Source: Gammaproteobacteria bacterium
GTDB taxonomy: Bacteria; Pseudomonadota; Gammaproteobacteria; DSM-16500
Direction of reading: 5' to 3'
Assembly (NCBI GenBank): GCA_021156085.1
Contig: JAJNBC010000006.1
Location: forward strand, 1-64,000
DNA length: 64,000 nt
Below the pieces are notes generated by a model. The model was not told the DNA's origin and searched no databases. It saw nothing but the letters and a program-made list of their open reading frames with translations. Of the stretch, positions 34,364 through 43,825 are shown piece after piece. Made by a program: the position numbers and the translations under genes. Within the stretch, counting starts at the first letter, position 1. Every line of letters begins with the position of its first letter.

Positions 34364-35257
34364 TTATGTGATAATTTTTTCAGGCCACACGCCTGTTTCT
34401 CGAAGCGCTTCCTCTAATTCCTGGTGATATATCCTATCTAACGGAAGAAGGGGTAAACGGATGCCTGCTGGGATCAATCCCATTTTATGTAAAGCCCATT
34501 TTGTAGGAACAGGGTTTGTTTCCAAAAATAATTTTTTATGCAAAGGCATAAGTTCCGCGTGTAATTTTTCTGCAAGTGCCCTATTGTCAGCCAAAGCCGC
34601 TTTACAAAAGTCATGCATTTTACTCGGAGCCACATTGGATGTCACGGAAATAACGCCTTTTGCGCCATTTAATATGAAATCCAAGGCAGTAGCATCATCT
34701 CCACTATAGATAGCGAAGTGTTTATCGCAAAGTTCTGTGATTTCGATAACACGCTTCAGCTGACCCGTGGCTTCTTTAATGCCGATGATATTATCGATTT
34801 TAGATAAACGTTTCACGGTCTCAGGTAAAAGATCGCAAGCTGTACGGCTAGGGACATTATATAAAATAAGCGGTAATGTCACTTTTTCAGCAATTCGTTT
34901 GTAGTGTTCATAAAGACCATTTTGTGAAGGCTTAATGGCATACGGCGTGATGATGAGGGCGGCATCAGCCCCTGCTTTTTTTGCATGGTGGGTGAGTTCA
35001 ATAGTATGTTGAGTGGATGCAGTACCGGTGCCAGCAATCACTGGAATACGTTTTGCAACTTGTTCAACGACCTTAACAATGAGATCGTACCTTTCATCGG
35101 TAGTTAGAGTAGCAGATTCGCCAGTAGTGCCCGTGATAACGAGTCCATCGGTGCCTGAAGCAATGTGCCACTCAACGAGGTTATGTAAAGATAAAGAATC
35201 AAGGGAGCCATCTTTTTGCATGGGGGTGACGAGAGCGACTAAGCTGCCGGTAAACAT
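34364..35257 (-). CDS. dapA: 4-hydroxy-tetrahydrodipicolinate synthase
   Basis: DapA condenses pyruvate and aspartate semialdehyde, the first committed step to diaminopimelate and lysine. The 297-residue protein has GTTGESATL with T44-T45, Y133 in ILYNVPSRTA and the Schiff-base lysine K161 in IGIKEATG, at the same numbers as in E. coli. Normal length. Together with the downstream lipoprotein it reproduces the dapA-bamC pair. Confidence 0.97.
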   Translation of the reverse strand: MFTGSLVALVTPMQKDGSLDSLSLHNLVEWHIASGTDGLVITGTTGESATLTTDERYDLIVKVVEQVAKRIPVIAGTGTASTQHTIELTHHAKKAGADAALIITPYAIKPSQNGLYEHYKRIAEKVTLPLILYNVPSRTACDLLPETVKRLSKIDNIIGIKEATGQLKRVIEITELCDKHFAIYSGDDATALDFILNGAKGVISVTSNVAPSKMHDFCKAALADNRALAEKLHAELMPLHKKLFLETNPVPTKWALHKMGLIPAGIRLPLLPLDRIYHQELEEALRETGVWPEKIIT

Positions 35258-35543
35258 AGATTTTTTCTCCGTGGTAGAGTGGGTGTAAGTCTACTCTGGA
35301 GGGAGGATGGACTGCAACCTTAGAGCCTGTTTATCCTCTCTACTATGTCGGCCGGAGAACAGCAATTTTCTGTGATCCGTTGCTTACATACTTCTATGTA
35401 TGCTCCGCTACGGTTCTCTAAAATTGCTGTTTTCCGGCTCGTGGTCTTAGCGAGATTTTAAACAGGCTCTTAGAGTTCAACCGGGGTGGTACGCAGCCTA
35501 TTTTTTCCCTATAATTCCCCTTTTTTTGGGGAAGATAAATTTG
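35258..35543. other. Gap containing a large palindromic repeat element
   Basis: 286 bases between divergent genes; most of it is the inverted-repeat element described at 35321-35472. I see no additional ORF. Confidence 0.6.
35321..35472. repeat. 150-bp palindromic repeat element
   Basis: Outer arms AGAGCCTGTTTA (35322-35333) and TAAACAGGCTCT (35459-35470) are perfect complements. Inner arms 35352-35369 and 35420-35437 (CCGGAGAACAGCAATTTT against its inverse) match at 17 of 18 positions, and CATAC/GTATG pair near the centre. The nested structure is typical of a non-autonomous, miniature inverted-repeat or REP-like element dispersed in genomes; no coding capacity. Confidence 0.75.
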
Positions 35544-37055
35544 ATGCGTTCAACTTGTTTAGCAGAGTTACTGTGGGGTAAAAAAGCTCGTTTCAGCTAT
35601 CTAATTTTTGCCACCCTGATTTTATTGTTCGGCATGTTAGGCAGTCGGGAAATTTGGACCCAGGAACATCGCTGGGCAGATATCGTTTATACCATGTTTT
35701 ACCATCATGACTTTTTACACCCTATATTAGATGGTCATGATTATTATGATAAACCGCTCCTATCTTATTGGCTCATTGCTGGATTTACGACGCTTTGTGG
35801 AAAATTGACGACAGGGGCGATGCGGCTCCCTTCAGCTTTAGCAGGATTACTTGCGGTGAGTTCGATTTACTGGTTAGGTAGCCATTTGAAGGATAAGCGC
35901 TTAGGTTTATTAGCAGGCTGGATGTTGCTAACTACGTTTTATTTTATTTTTTGGGCACGTACCAGTAGCGCAGATATGCTAAATATGGCAGGTTCCCTTT
36001 TTGCTGTTGCTTGGTATTTTGCTAAAAAGAGTAAAGCCAATTTATTTGATTATACCGTTTTCTTTTTGATTCTGGCTTTAACTGCATTATGCAAAGGGTT
36101 AGTAGGGCCTGTGGTTGCGATATTGGTTATTTTACCCGATGTTATTTTGCAACGCAGTTGGAAAAAACATCTGCAATGGCGGGTCGTGGTTGCTGTGCTA
36201 ATTGCGCTTATTATCTATATCTTGCCTTTTTGGGCTTCCGCACATTTTAGTAGAGAAAATTATGGTGCTAATGGTTTTTATGAAGTATATCGTGAAAATA
36301 TGATGCGCTATTTCCAGCCCTTTGATCATAAGGGGCCATTTTACACTTATTTTATTTATTTACCGATTTATTTATTACCTTGGACATTTTTCTTTATACC
36401 GGCTTTATTTTACCTGAAACCGCGGTGGTCCAGTTTGTCGTCTCATGCTAAATGGATGGTACTTTCTACGCTGATATTGTTTTTGTTTTTTACTTTAAGT
36501 GGGTCACGGCGCAGTTATTATGTGTTGCCCATCGTACCCTTTGCTATTTTACTTACAGCGGATTGGATATTATCAGGTAGAGATTTGACGAAACGGTTTC
36601 TTTGGGCAGGCCGAGTGGCGGCATTATTTTTTGTATTATGGGTTAGTAATTTTATTGTGGTGCAGCCGCTATATTATTCGCAAGCCAGCATGGAGGATTT
36701 TTCAGCCGATTTACAAGCAATAGCAACGCAAATTAAACCTGCGTCAAAGTGGAAATTCGTGTTATTGGACCCTGAAAGTAAAGTACGTTTCTATTTACAC
36801 TTATCGCCAGAAATAATCAATGAGAGTGTAGTCGGTAATCGTGAGGAACAGACACAGACTACCTTATTAAAAACTTGGCCAATCTTACGTCATCCTCCGC
36901 AAGATACTATTTTAATTAGTCGAAAAATGTATTTGCCTTTATTGAAAGAAATATTAAAAGGCTATGTCATCGTTGAAAATAAACCCGGTTTTATAAAGAA
37001 GGTTTTAAAAGTAAGTGATGAAAATGCCACAGTGGCTTTCATTCCAAAAAGATAA
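35544..37055 (+). CDS. ArnT-like membrane glycosyltransferase (PMT family)
   Basis: About 503 residues from ATG 35544, preceded by GGGGAAG; a TTG six codons upstream is also in frame. The protein has roughly a dozen hydrophobic segments, the early acidic motif SREIWTQEHRWADIVYTM, and the DYYDKPLLSYWL motif diagnostic of GT83 (ArnT) and related dolichyl-phosphate-mannose-type transferases, which add sugars from polyprenyl phosphate donors to lipid A or other acceptors at the periplasmic face. Substrate cannot be assigned. The rest of an arn cluster is not nearby. Confidence 0.85.
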   Translation: MRSTCLAELLWGKKARFSYLIFATLILLFGMLGSREIWTQEHRWADIVYTMFYHHDFLHPILDGHDYYDKPLLSYWLIAGFTTLCGKLTTGAMRLPSALAGLLAVSSIYWLGSHLKDKRLGLLAGWMLLTTFYFIFWARTSSADMLNMAGSLFAVAWYFAKKSKANLFDYTVFFLILALTALCKGLVGPVVAILVILPDVILQRSWKKHLQWRVVVAVLIALIIYILPFWASAHFSRENYGANGFYEVYRENMMRYFQPFDHKGPFYTYFIYLPIYLLPWTFFFIPALFYLKPRWSSLSSHAKWMVLSTLILFLFFTLSGSRRSYYVLPIVPFAILLTADWILSGRDLTKRFLWAGRVAALFFVLWVSNFIVVQPLYYSQASMEDFSADLQAIATQIKPASKWKFVLLDPESKVRFYLHLSPEIINESVVGNREEQTQTTLLKTWPILRHPPQDTILISRKMYLPLLKEILKGYVIVENKPGFIKKVLKVSDENATVAFIPKR

Positions 37056-37132
37056 TGCTTGCAATTACCATTGTGCGTTTGTATTATTTTTTAGGATTTA
37101 AAATGAATGACCATGAACTAAGGGAATGTATT

Positions 37133-37369
37133 ATGACGGACGATTTTTTGAAAAAGCTTGAAGAAAAGGTCATGGCGTTATTAACAGAGCTGGAAGATTT
37201 ACGTTTTGATGTGCAACAACTCAAGCAAGAAAATTCTGACCTTAAAGTAGAAAAACTCCACTATACGCAAAGACTGCAAGGACTTATTTCATTATTAGAT
37301 TCGATTGATGCCGAGATGGAAGTATCTGCCGCTTTTCCTGCTCATACAGATGAGTTAGAAGCGATATAA
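37133..37369 (+). CDS. ZapB/TIGR02449-like coiled-coil protein
   Basis: 78 residues from ATG 37133 (MTDDFLKKLEEKVMALLTEL), preceded by AAGGGA; another start at 37103 with TAGGA upstream would add ten residues. Almost the whole protein is a heptad coiled coil (LEDLRFDVQQLKQENSDLKV). Such small coiled-coil proteins near zapA act at the division ring; zapA itself is not in the window. The identification is by length, composition and pattern. Confidence 0.7.
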   Translation: MTDDFLKKLEEKVMALLTELEDLRFDVQQLKQENSDLKVEKLHYTQRLQGLISLLDSIDAEMEVSAAFPAHTDELEAI

Positions 37370-37414
37370 ACATCAAGGGAATAGATTTTTTAACTAACCA
37401 GGGAGGTAAGAAAC

Positions 37415-37762
37415 ATGGCAAAAGTGAAGAACCAAAAAACTTTATTAAAGCGCTTGAAAAAACAAGTAGGAGCTTTGAAACGTAAGGAAATAGCAGGGCG
37501 TAATAAATTACGCACAGCATTACGCAAAGTCTCTAAGCTGATGCGTTCACATCAGAGCAAGCTAGATCAAAAAGCGAAACAGGTCAAAGTCAAAGTCGCT
37601 GCTGCAGAAGCGAAAGTCTATGCTAAATTAGCTAATGCGATGAAAAACAGAGCGAAAAAAGTAAAAAAAGTTAAAAAAGCGGTGAAAGCAGTCAAGAAGA
37701 TGATAAAAGCCCATGTTGCTGGAACAAAAGCTAAGAAACGACCTACCAAGAAGCGTCGTTGA
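37415..37762 (+). CDS. Histone H1-like, lysine-rich DNA-binding protein
   Basis: 115 residues with about one third Lys/Arg, no acidic patches beyond a few residues, and an Ala/Lys/Val-rich C-terminal half (KNRAKKVKKVKKAVKAVKKM, ending TKKRR). It resembles the eukaryote-like H1 proteins of Coxiella (Hq1) and Chlamydia, which condense the nucleoid in the compact, infectious cell form. GGGAGG lies nine bases before the ATG. Coxiella-like function is an inference. Confidence 0.8.
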   Translation: MAKVKNQKTLLKRLKKQVGALKRKEIAGRNKLRTALRKVSKLMRSHQSKLDQKAKQVKVKVAAAEAKVYAKLANAMKNRAKKVKKVKKAVKAVKKMIKAHVAGTKAKKRPTKKRR

Positions 37763-38011
37763 GTGGGGGGAGGCTATCTTAATAAAGGCATAGCGGCCTT
37801 CTTTCGGATACGGTCATTCTAGCCAGTATGCCACTTTTTTCTCGAGCAAAGCTCTTATTTTCATTGGCGTACTGGGTAGGATCCAGGTTTTTACTGCTCT
37901 GCTGAAGACCGTAGACACCCAGTCTACCTTTGTAGGACGTGGTTTTCCCCGTGGATATAAGAACTTAACGGTCATTTCGTTGCTCGCAAGCTGCCATAAA
38001 ACTATTAGATA
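37763..38011. other. Structured intergenic segment of nested inverted repeats
   Basis: CCAGTATGCCA (37823-37833) and TGGCGTACTGG (37865-37875) pair over 11 bases with one wobble; within the loop GAGC-AAA-GCTC (37844-37854) forms a second hairpin; GTAGAC (37911-37916) pairs with GTCTAC (37922-37927). ACGGTCATT occurs twice, near 37810 and 37970. No ORF with a ribosome-binding site. Could be another dispersed repeat or a structured RNA. Confidence 0.5.
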
Positions 38012-39358
38012 TTAGTTAGAGAGAGGGGGTGGAATAGCGACTGATGGCGTTTGGATATCGCCTTCTTCTTTTTGCCTAGGATAAAAAAAAGATTCTGTGC
38101 CCGTAAATAAAGCGGCGGAGTACCACCCATCTTGATCCTTTAATGCCCTTACTTCTACATGGTCAATATCAATAGCATGCAGGGCTTGAGCAATTTTGGC
38201 AGTAGATCCTTCTTTTGGCTGATGATGGTGACCCCGTACTATATTAATATCTTCATATATTGCCCAAGGTATATTATGAGATGGCACTAATAAGGATTTT
38301 TCTTTAGATAAGAGAGGATTAAATAAGTCGTGGTAATAATGGCGCTCTTCCCCCTCTCCTTTTCGATCGTAGAATTTACATTTTTTATCATACGATACCT
38401 TTAATTTACATAACTGTGCTTCACCTTTAGAAGAGTGTCCATAAATGAAGAGATTGTTATGGTGCTTAATAAGTAAAGGACAGTTAAGAGAAGGAAGGGT
38501 ATTTAGGCTGGCTAAAGTAGGGCGACTTTTGGTTTGCAGGATATAAATAGGATAGTCAGTATTTTGATTTCGCTCATCCACAGCGTACCTCTGCTCTCTA
38601 GCAGACGGCACTGGGGTAATCAAGCCATAGAAAAACTCACGAGCCGTATTAAATCCTTTTGTTAAAAAAGCCCCTAGTGCAATGCTGAAAGTGCTGATCA
38701 AAGAAAATTTTATTGTTAATGTGCTTGTTAACAAGAATTGATTTAACAGAATAGGCAGAGGAAGCGCGCCTACTAAAAGGGCAAGGGTACTCCCGAGGGT
38801 GAGGAGTACTATGGTTGCAAAAGAATAAGGATAGTTTCGTGCAGTTTCAATGGCGGGGCGAATAAGATAGCGAACCGGGGCTAAAAAACGTCTTGCTGTA
38901 CCTGTGATAAGATGAGTAGTAAGATTAAAAAGGGATCCAATCCCAATAAGGCACCAGTGAAGGATGGCAAAAAACTCAAATGCACGTGAGTTTCCATACC
39001 CCGGTTCTTCTTCTTTATTTTTTTTGATATAATGGTAAATAAATACAGGAAGTTGATTTATACCCCAGCTCAATAATTCCAAAGGCACAACGATCCCAAA
39101 CTCAACCCATTTAAAAGGGTTGAGTAACTTACGCGGCGCTATATGGGCCCAAGTAATACGATTCAATCGATAAAAATCCATATTAAAGACGGTGCAATGC
39201 TTAATATCAGCCATTTCTTTTTTATCAATTAGCATTTCATGACCAAAAATTTGCATGACTAAATCACGACATTTTTGTCTGAAAGTTAAATGCATATCAC
39301 GGATCAATTGATGATAAAACCGATTGATGGAGGGGGAGGGTGGCACGTAAGTAGGCAT
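38012..39358 (-). CDS. Unknown multi-pass membrane protein
   Basis: 448 residues. A soluble N-terminal 80 residues is followed by hydrophobic segments at roughly residues 85-110, 128-150 and 175-235 (for example FATIVLLTLGSTLALLVGAL and LLTSTLTIKFSLISTFSIAL). The last 190 residues are soluble, with YPIYILQTKSRPTLASLNTL and HVEVRALKDQDGWYSAALF. The C-terminal region looks like a compact domain of ligand-checking or toxin-like type but no family comes to mind. The ribosome-binding site AGAGGAG is about 13 bases upstream. Possible effector, by analogy only. Confidence 0.7.
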   Translation of the reverse strand: MPTYVPPSPSINRFYHQLIRDMHLTFRQKCRDLVMQIFGHEMLIDKKEMADIKHCTVFNMDFYRLNRITWAHIAPRKLLNPFKWVEFGIVVPLELLSWGINQLPVFIYHYIKKNKEEEPGYGNSRAFEFFAILHWCLIGIGSLFNLTTHLITGTARRFLAPVRYLIRPAIETARNYPYSFATIVLLTLGSTLALLVGALPLPILLNQFLLTSTLTIKFSLISTFSIALGAFLTKGFNTAREFFYGLITPVPSAREQRYAVDERNQNTDYPIYILQTKSRPTLASLNTLPSLNCPLLIKHHNNLFIYGHSSKGEAQLCKLKVSYDKKCKFYDRKGEGEERHYYHDLFNPLLSKEKSLLVPSHNIPWAIYEDINIVRGHHHQPKEGSTAKIAQALHAIDIDHVEVRALKDQDGWYSAALFTGTESFFYPRQKEEGDIQTPSVAIPPPLSN

Positions 39359-39465
39359 GCGTTAGTTTAACTCCTCTGATTTGTAGTGTATAGCGTTTTA
39401 GGCCAGAAATTATACATAGAAGTATCTCTTTAATCAAATTTCCCAACGCGCCCACGTATAAAAAG

Positions 39466-39496
39466 TTGACCAGGTGGGCTTATTTTAGTCTATAAT
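39466..39496 (+). promoter_or_regulatory. Candidate promoter of the 39536 gene
   Basis: TTGACC (39466-39471) and a perfect TATAAT (39491-39496), 19 bases apart. The predicted start near 39503 is about 33 bases upstream of ATG 39536 and supports that ATG as the real translation start. Confidence 0.55.
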
Positions 39497-39535
39497 GATC
39501 CCCCCGGACTGACCCAGAAACGGGTAATAGAAGAA

Positions 39536-40782
39536 ATGCATATTCCTTTTGTTTCAGATTATTATAATTGGTGCGTCGCTGGCAAATATTGGTTCACCGA
39601 CACCGGACAAGGAAACCGGGCTAAGGGGGGGTGGTGTTTGCCCTCCTTACGGGTCTCCTTTTTGCGCCCCTTAAAGGAATCTTAGATTTATTCTGCTATG
39701 GATATGAGAAAATCCTTACTTTATTGATGCATGCGGGAGCTTATTTTGCGAAAAAAACTGAGTATGCTCAGCGTTATCATTTCGATCCCATAGAGGGTAT
39801 CGATCTTAAACAACGTACTGCTGTCGAGCAAATTCTCGTAGGTACAGTGGCTTTTTTTATTTTTTTAACGCAATATCTATTGTGCTTTTTACCTAAAATA
39901 ATTCGCCTAAGAGTAGGAGAGTTCACTGGATGTGCGGTGGTAATCGGGTTTCTATTCTCCCTAACGTGGATTCCTCTTTTTATTTTACATAAAATATCTT
40001 GCGCATGGATTAAAATTAGCCACGCTTTTGATCGACATGCGCATTTTTGTTTAGCAGATCATGAACGTTCTCATTTTATCACTTCTAAAAATTTTCATGA
40101 CCTCTACCAGACCATTTATACTATAACTGGTAAGGTTAGGTTAGAAGTTTTGCCAGCAGTAGAAGAAGAAAAATCACTCCCGCAAGAAGAGGATCAAGCA
40201 CAAGCACTTCAAAGAAGTACTACGACAAATTTATACTTTTATTTTAAAGAATCAAAAATTTTTTTTGATACTGAGTTAAATCAAACCATAAGCGCAGCGA
40301 TGTTATTCCAAGAGTTAAGGGAAGTCTCGCCATTACCGTCAGTCCTTATTCACCTTGTCTATCAATATAATGGCGGAATGTTCGCTGCTTTTGATGCGAG
40401 TAAGTTATCCGGCAGAAAAAAAACCGTGGAATGTTATGATTATCTTGTTGAATATGCTTTTCTAATGACCCTCTCTATGAATCAAAAAGATAGCTTAGAT
40501 AGATTTCGGGCATATAGGTATTTTTTTAAATGCATTGAACAATTCGATGATATTGCTGTGCGTAATCACTGCTGGGCACGTATTAATGAACTTAAGCAGG
40601 AAAAAACAATATTTAATTTCAGTTGGCACCGGCCTCTTTTTGAGGATGTCATTTCTCTTAAAGGCCATCGAGAAAAATTTTTCCAGATGTTTCCTCAACG
40701 TAAGGAGCCCTTGGGAGGAGTGCAACAAAATCTGATAGGGGAATTTAAAAAAGCTAACCCTCATCCTATGAGGGGAAGATAA
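39536..40782 (+). pseudogene. Unknown membrane protein interrupted at a seven-G tract
   Basis: A frame opening at ATG 39536 (MHIPFVSDYYNWCVAGKYWF then TDTGQGNRAKGG) runs into the tract GGGGGGG at 39625-39631. The long frame that follows (39631-40782, 383 codons, starting GTG GTG) lies one base out. One extra G would join them into a protein of about 415 residues with transmembrane segments near residues 35-60 and 100-150 and a soluble C-terminal half (for example DRFRAYRYFFKCIEQFDDIA). The long frame could also start on its own GTG at 39631 behind AAGGGGGG. Poly-G slippage (phase variation), a mutation or an assembly error are all possible. Confidence 0.55.
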
Positions 40783-40820
40783 CCAAGGAGGATGTATCTA
40801 TTAAAGTCAGGGATGTTGAT

Positions 40821-42176
40821 TTATTGCCTGTGTTCTTCTATGAGACACGTTACACTACCTTCTGATAATTGGAGCTTGATTTTATCGCCTGAGGTCACTT
40901 GGCTGGCCGAGCGTAGAATAACATTCTCTTTTACCAGGGTAGCAATGGAAAAACCGCGCTTTAAGGTAGTGAGGGGGCTGAGTATGTCGAGTTTTGCTGC
41001 AGCGGTGATAAAAGATTGTTGCTGTTGTTGTAATTCATTTAAGACATGATTTTTTAGCCGCTGTTGTTGTAAATGACACTGATGTTGTAAATCACGAATA
41101 CGATGACGGGGTGTAAGTCCGATGAGACTCGCGTGATAGGTTTGTAATTTTCTTTTTGTCTCATTGAATAATTGAAGTTGCAAGCGAATGAGGGTTGACT
41201 GAGCTAAATTAAGTTGCTTTGCTTGTTCAGTTAATTGGCGTTGAGGGTGTTGTTGCTGTAACTTTTGAGTTATCCAGTCTAAATGCTGCTGGGATTGTAA
41301 TAATTTTTGTTGAAGTAGACGTATCATTTGTTTTTCTAATTGATTAAGAGAAATGGCTAACTCATTTTTATCAGGCACTACTAATTCTGCTGCCGCAGAG
41401 GGGGTGGGTGCGCGTACGTCAGCGACAAAATCAGCAATGGTGAAATCTATTTCGTGTCCTATGCCGCTGATAATAGGAATAGTACTGTGATAAATGGCGT
41501 ATGCTACTTTCTCTTCATTAAAAGACCATAAATCTTCAAGTGATCCACCGCCGCGCGCTAAAATAATCACATCGCATTCTTGACGTTGATTGGCTATTTG
41601 AATGGCATTCACAATATTGACTGCTGCCAATTCACCTTGTACTAAGGTGGGATAGATAATCACAGGTACGCAAGAGAAGCGTCGTTTTAGTACGTGCAAG
41701 ATGTCATGAATTGCCGCCCCTGTAGGTGAGGTGATGATTCCAATACACTGCGGGAAGGGAGGCAGCTTTTTTTTATAAGCGGTATCAAATAATCCTGCAG
41801 CGAGCAAACGCTTTTTTAATGCCTCAAATTCTTTTTGTAACTTGCCAATGCCGGCGTCTTCTAAATGTTCAACTAATAATTGAAAATCTCCTCTACCTTC
41901 GTACAAACTGACACGGCCTTTAACGATGACATGCATGCCATCTTCTGGAATGAAAGCCAAACGACGATTTTGGGGTTTGAACATAGCGCAACGGATTTGC
42001 GCAGCTGCTTCTTTTAATGAAAAATACCAATGGCCCGATTGAGGTGCGGCAAAATTAGAAATCTCGCCTTCTACCCATATAGATAAAAAATTTTCTTCCA
42101 GCAATAAGCGTGCTTCACGGTTTAAGCGGCTGACGCTATAAATTTCATTTGCTTGGCTGATATCGAGGGTAGTCAT
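40821..42176 (-). CDS. xseA: Exodeoxyribonuclease VII large subunit
   Basis: XseA with XseB degrades single-stranded DNA from both ends. The 451-residue product has the N-terminal OB domain (IYSVSRLNREARLLLEENF, WVEGEISNF), then the catalytic domain with PTLVQGELAAVNIVNAIQIA, ARGGGSLEDLWSFNEE and GHEIDFTIADFVADVRAPTP, followed by a long coiled coil rich in Gln and Leu. Normal length. Divergent from guaB. Confidence 0.96.
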   Translation of the reverse strand: MTTLDISQANEIYSVSRLNREARLLLEENFLSIWVEGEISNFAAPQSGHWYFSLKEAAAQIRCAMFKPQNRRLAFIPEDGMHVIVKGRVSLYEGRGDFQLLVEHLEDAGIGKLQKEFEALKKRLLAAGLFDTAYKKKLPPFPQCIGIITSPTGAAIHDILHVLKRRFSCVPVIIYPTLVQGELAAVNIVNAIQIANQRQECDVIILARGGGSLEDLWSFNEEKVAYAIYHSTIPIISGIGHEIDFTIADFVADVRAPTPSAAAELVVPDKNELAISLNQLEKQMIRLLQQKLLQSQQHLDWITQKLQQQHPQRQLTEQAKQLNLAQSTLIRLQLQLFNETKRKLQTYHASLIGLTPRHRIRDLQHQCHLQQQRLKNHVLNELQQQQQSFITAAAKLDILSPLTTLKRGFSIATLVKENVILRSASQVTSGDKIKLQLSEGSVTCLIEEHRQ

Positions 42177-42344
42177 AGTGCCTCATTTGCTGAGAATGCT
42201 TATTTTATAAGAAGAAGTCAGCTTTCCATAGTATTTCTTCAATTTAGCAGAATGGGCATGGTCTACTATTTCTTATTCGACACCGCCTAAATAAGCTGTA
42301 TAATGCGGTGTTAATTTTAACCAGTAGTTGAGGGGAAATTAACC

Positions 42345-43823
42345 ATGCGCCTTGTTGAAGAAGCGTTTACATTTGATGATGTATTACTCTTACCGGCAGA
42401 ATCTCATGTTTTGCCTAAGCACGTTGATTTAAAGACAAAACTGACTCGTGACATCACTTTAAATATCCCGCTGATCTCAGCTGCAATGGACACAGTGACG
42501 GAATCTCGCTTAGCTATTGGTCTTGCCCAAGAGGGTGGCATGGGAATTTTGCATAAGAATATGACTATAGCGCAGCAAGCCGCAGAAGTGCGTAGAGTGA
42601 AAAAATTTGAAAGCGGCGTTGTTAAAGATCCCGTGACAGTAGGGCCGCAGACAACAGTTAGAGAAGTCTTAGATATTATTAAGGCATTTAATTTTCATGC
42701 TTTGCCTGTGGTGGAAGACAACCAAAAATTAGTGGGGATTGTAACCAGCCGTGATTTACGTTTTGAAACTAATTTAGATCAAGCTGTTTCGCAAATTATG
42801 ACGCCCAAAGAACGCTTAGTCACTGCCCACGAGGGGGCCGATCGCGAAATGATCCGTGCTTTATTGCATAAACATCGTATTGAGAAGATATTGATAATCA
42901 ATGATCATTTTCAATTGCGCGGCATGATCACGGTGAAAGATATTTTAAAAGAGCAAGAAAAGCCTTTTGCATGTAAAGATGCATTAGGCCAATTACGTGT
43001 GGGCGCGGCTGTAGGTGTAGGGGCAGAGGCAGAAGAACGCACTGCTGCTTTGATAGAAGCAGGGGTGGATATTTTAGTAGTCGATACAGCGCATGGCCAT
43101 TCTCAAGGAGTAGTGGAACGAGTTCGCTGGATTAAGCAACGTTATCCCAGTGTGCCTGTCATTGCTGGTAATATTGCGACAGCGAAAGCAGCCCAAGCCC
43201 TCGCTGATGCGGGAGCAGATGCTGTGAAAGTGGGGATAGGTCCAGGATCGATTTGTACCACACGTATTGTAACGGGGGTGGGTGTGCCGCAAATTACGGC
43301 GATTAGCAATGTGAGTACAGCCTTAAAAGGCACACAGGTAGCGATTATTGCGGATGGAGGGGTTCGCTATTCCGGTGATATTTGCAAAGCGATTGCTGCA
43401 GGGGCTTCAGCAGTTATGATTGGGGGATTATTTGCAGGTACGGAAGAAGCGCCCGGCGAAGTTGAGTTATACCATGGACGTTCTTATAAGGCATATCGGG
43501 GGATGGGTTCTTTAGGAGCGATGGCTCAGAGACATGGCTCAAGTGACCGTTATTTTCAGGATGGAATGACCGCCTTAGATAAATTGGTCCCAGAAGGTAT
43601 TGAAGGCCGCGTACCTTATAAAGGCAGTATTGTTGCTATCATTAATCAATTAATGGGGGGGCTACGTTCTGGCATGGGTTATACAGGCTGCCAGGATATC
43701 CAAATGTTGCGTACAAAAGCAGAGTTTGTGCGGGTGACAAGTTCGGGCGTGCGGGAGAGCCATGTGCATGATGTACAAATTATAAAAGAAGCACCTAATT
43801 ATCAAATTGACGAGGCTTATTAG
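42345..43823 (+). CDS. guaB: Inosine-5'-monophosphate dehydrogenase
   Basis: Oxidises IMP to XMP, the first committed step of GMP synthesis. The 492-residue sequence starts with the family [17 protein letters not shown]; a CBS-pair lies at about residues 95-200 ([15 protein letters not shown]). The catalytic loop [15 protein letters not shown] carries the reactive Cys, and GMGSLGAM is the flap. Two bases separate it from guaA. Confidence 0.97.
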   Translation: MRLVEEAFTFDDVLLLPAESHVLPKHVDLKTKLTRDITLNIPLISAAMDTVTESRLAIGLAQEGGMGILHKNMTIAQQAAEVRRVKKFESGVVKDPVTVGPQTTVREVLDIIKAFNFHALPVVEDNQKLVGIVTSRDLRFETNLDQAVSQIMTPKERLVTAHEGADREMIRALLHKHRIEKILIINDHFQLRGMITVKDILKEQEKPFACKDALGQLRVGAAVGVGAEAEERTAALIEAGVDILVVDTAHGHSQGVVERVRWIKQRYPSVPVIAGNIATAKAAQALADAGADAVKVGIGPGSICTTRIVTGVGVPQITAISNVSTALKGTQVAIIADGGVRYSGDICKAIAAGASAVMIGGLFAGTEEAPGEVELYHGRSYKAYRGMGSLGAMAQRHGSSDRYFQDGMTALDKLVPEGIEGRVPYKGSIVAIINQLMGGLRSGMGYTGCQDIQMLRTKAEFVRVTSSGVRESHVHDVQIIKEAPNYQIDEAY

Positions 43824-43825
43824 AA

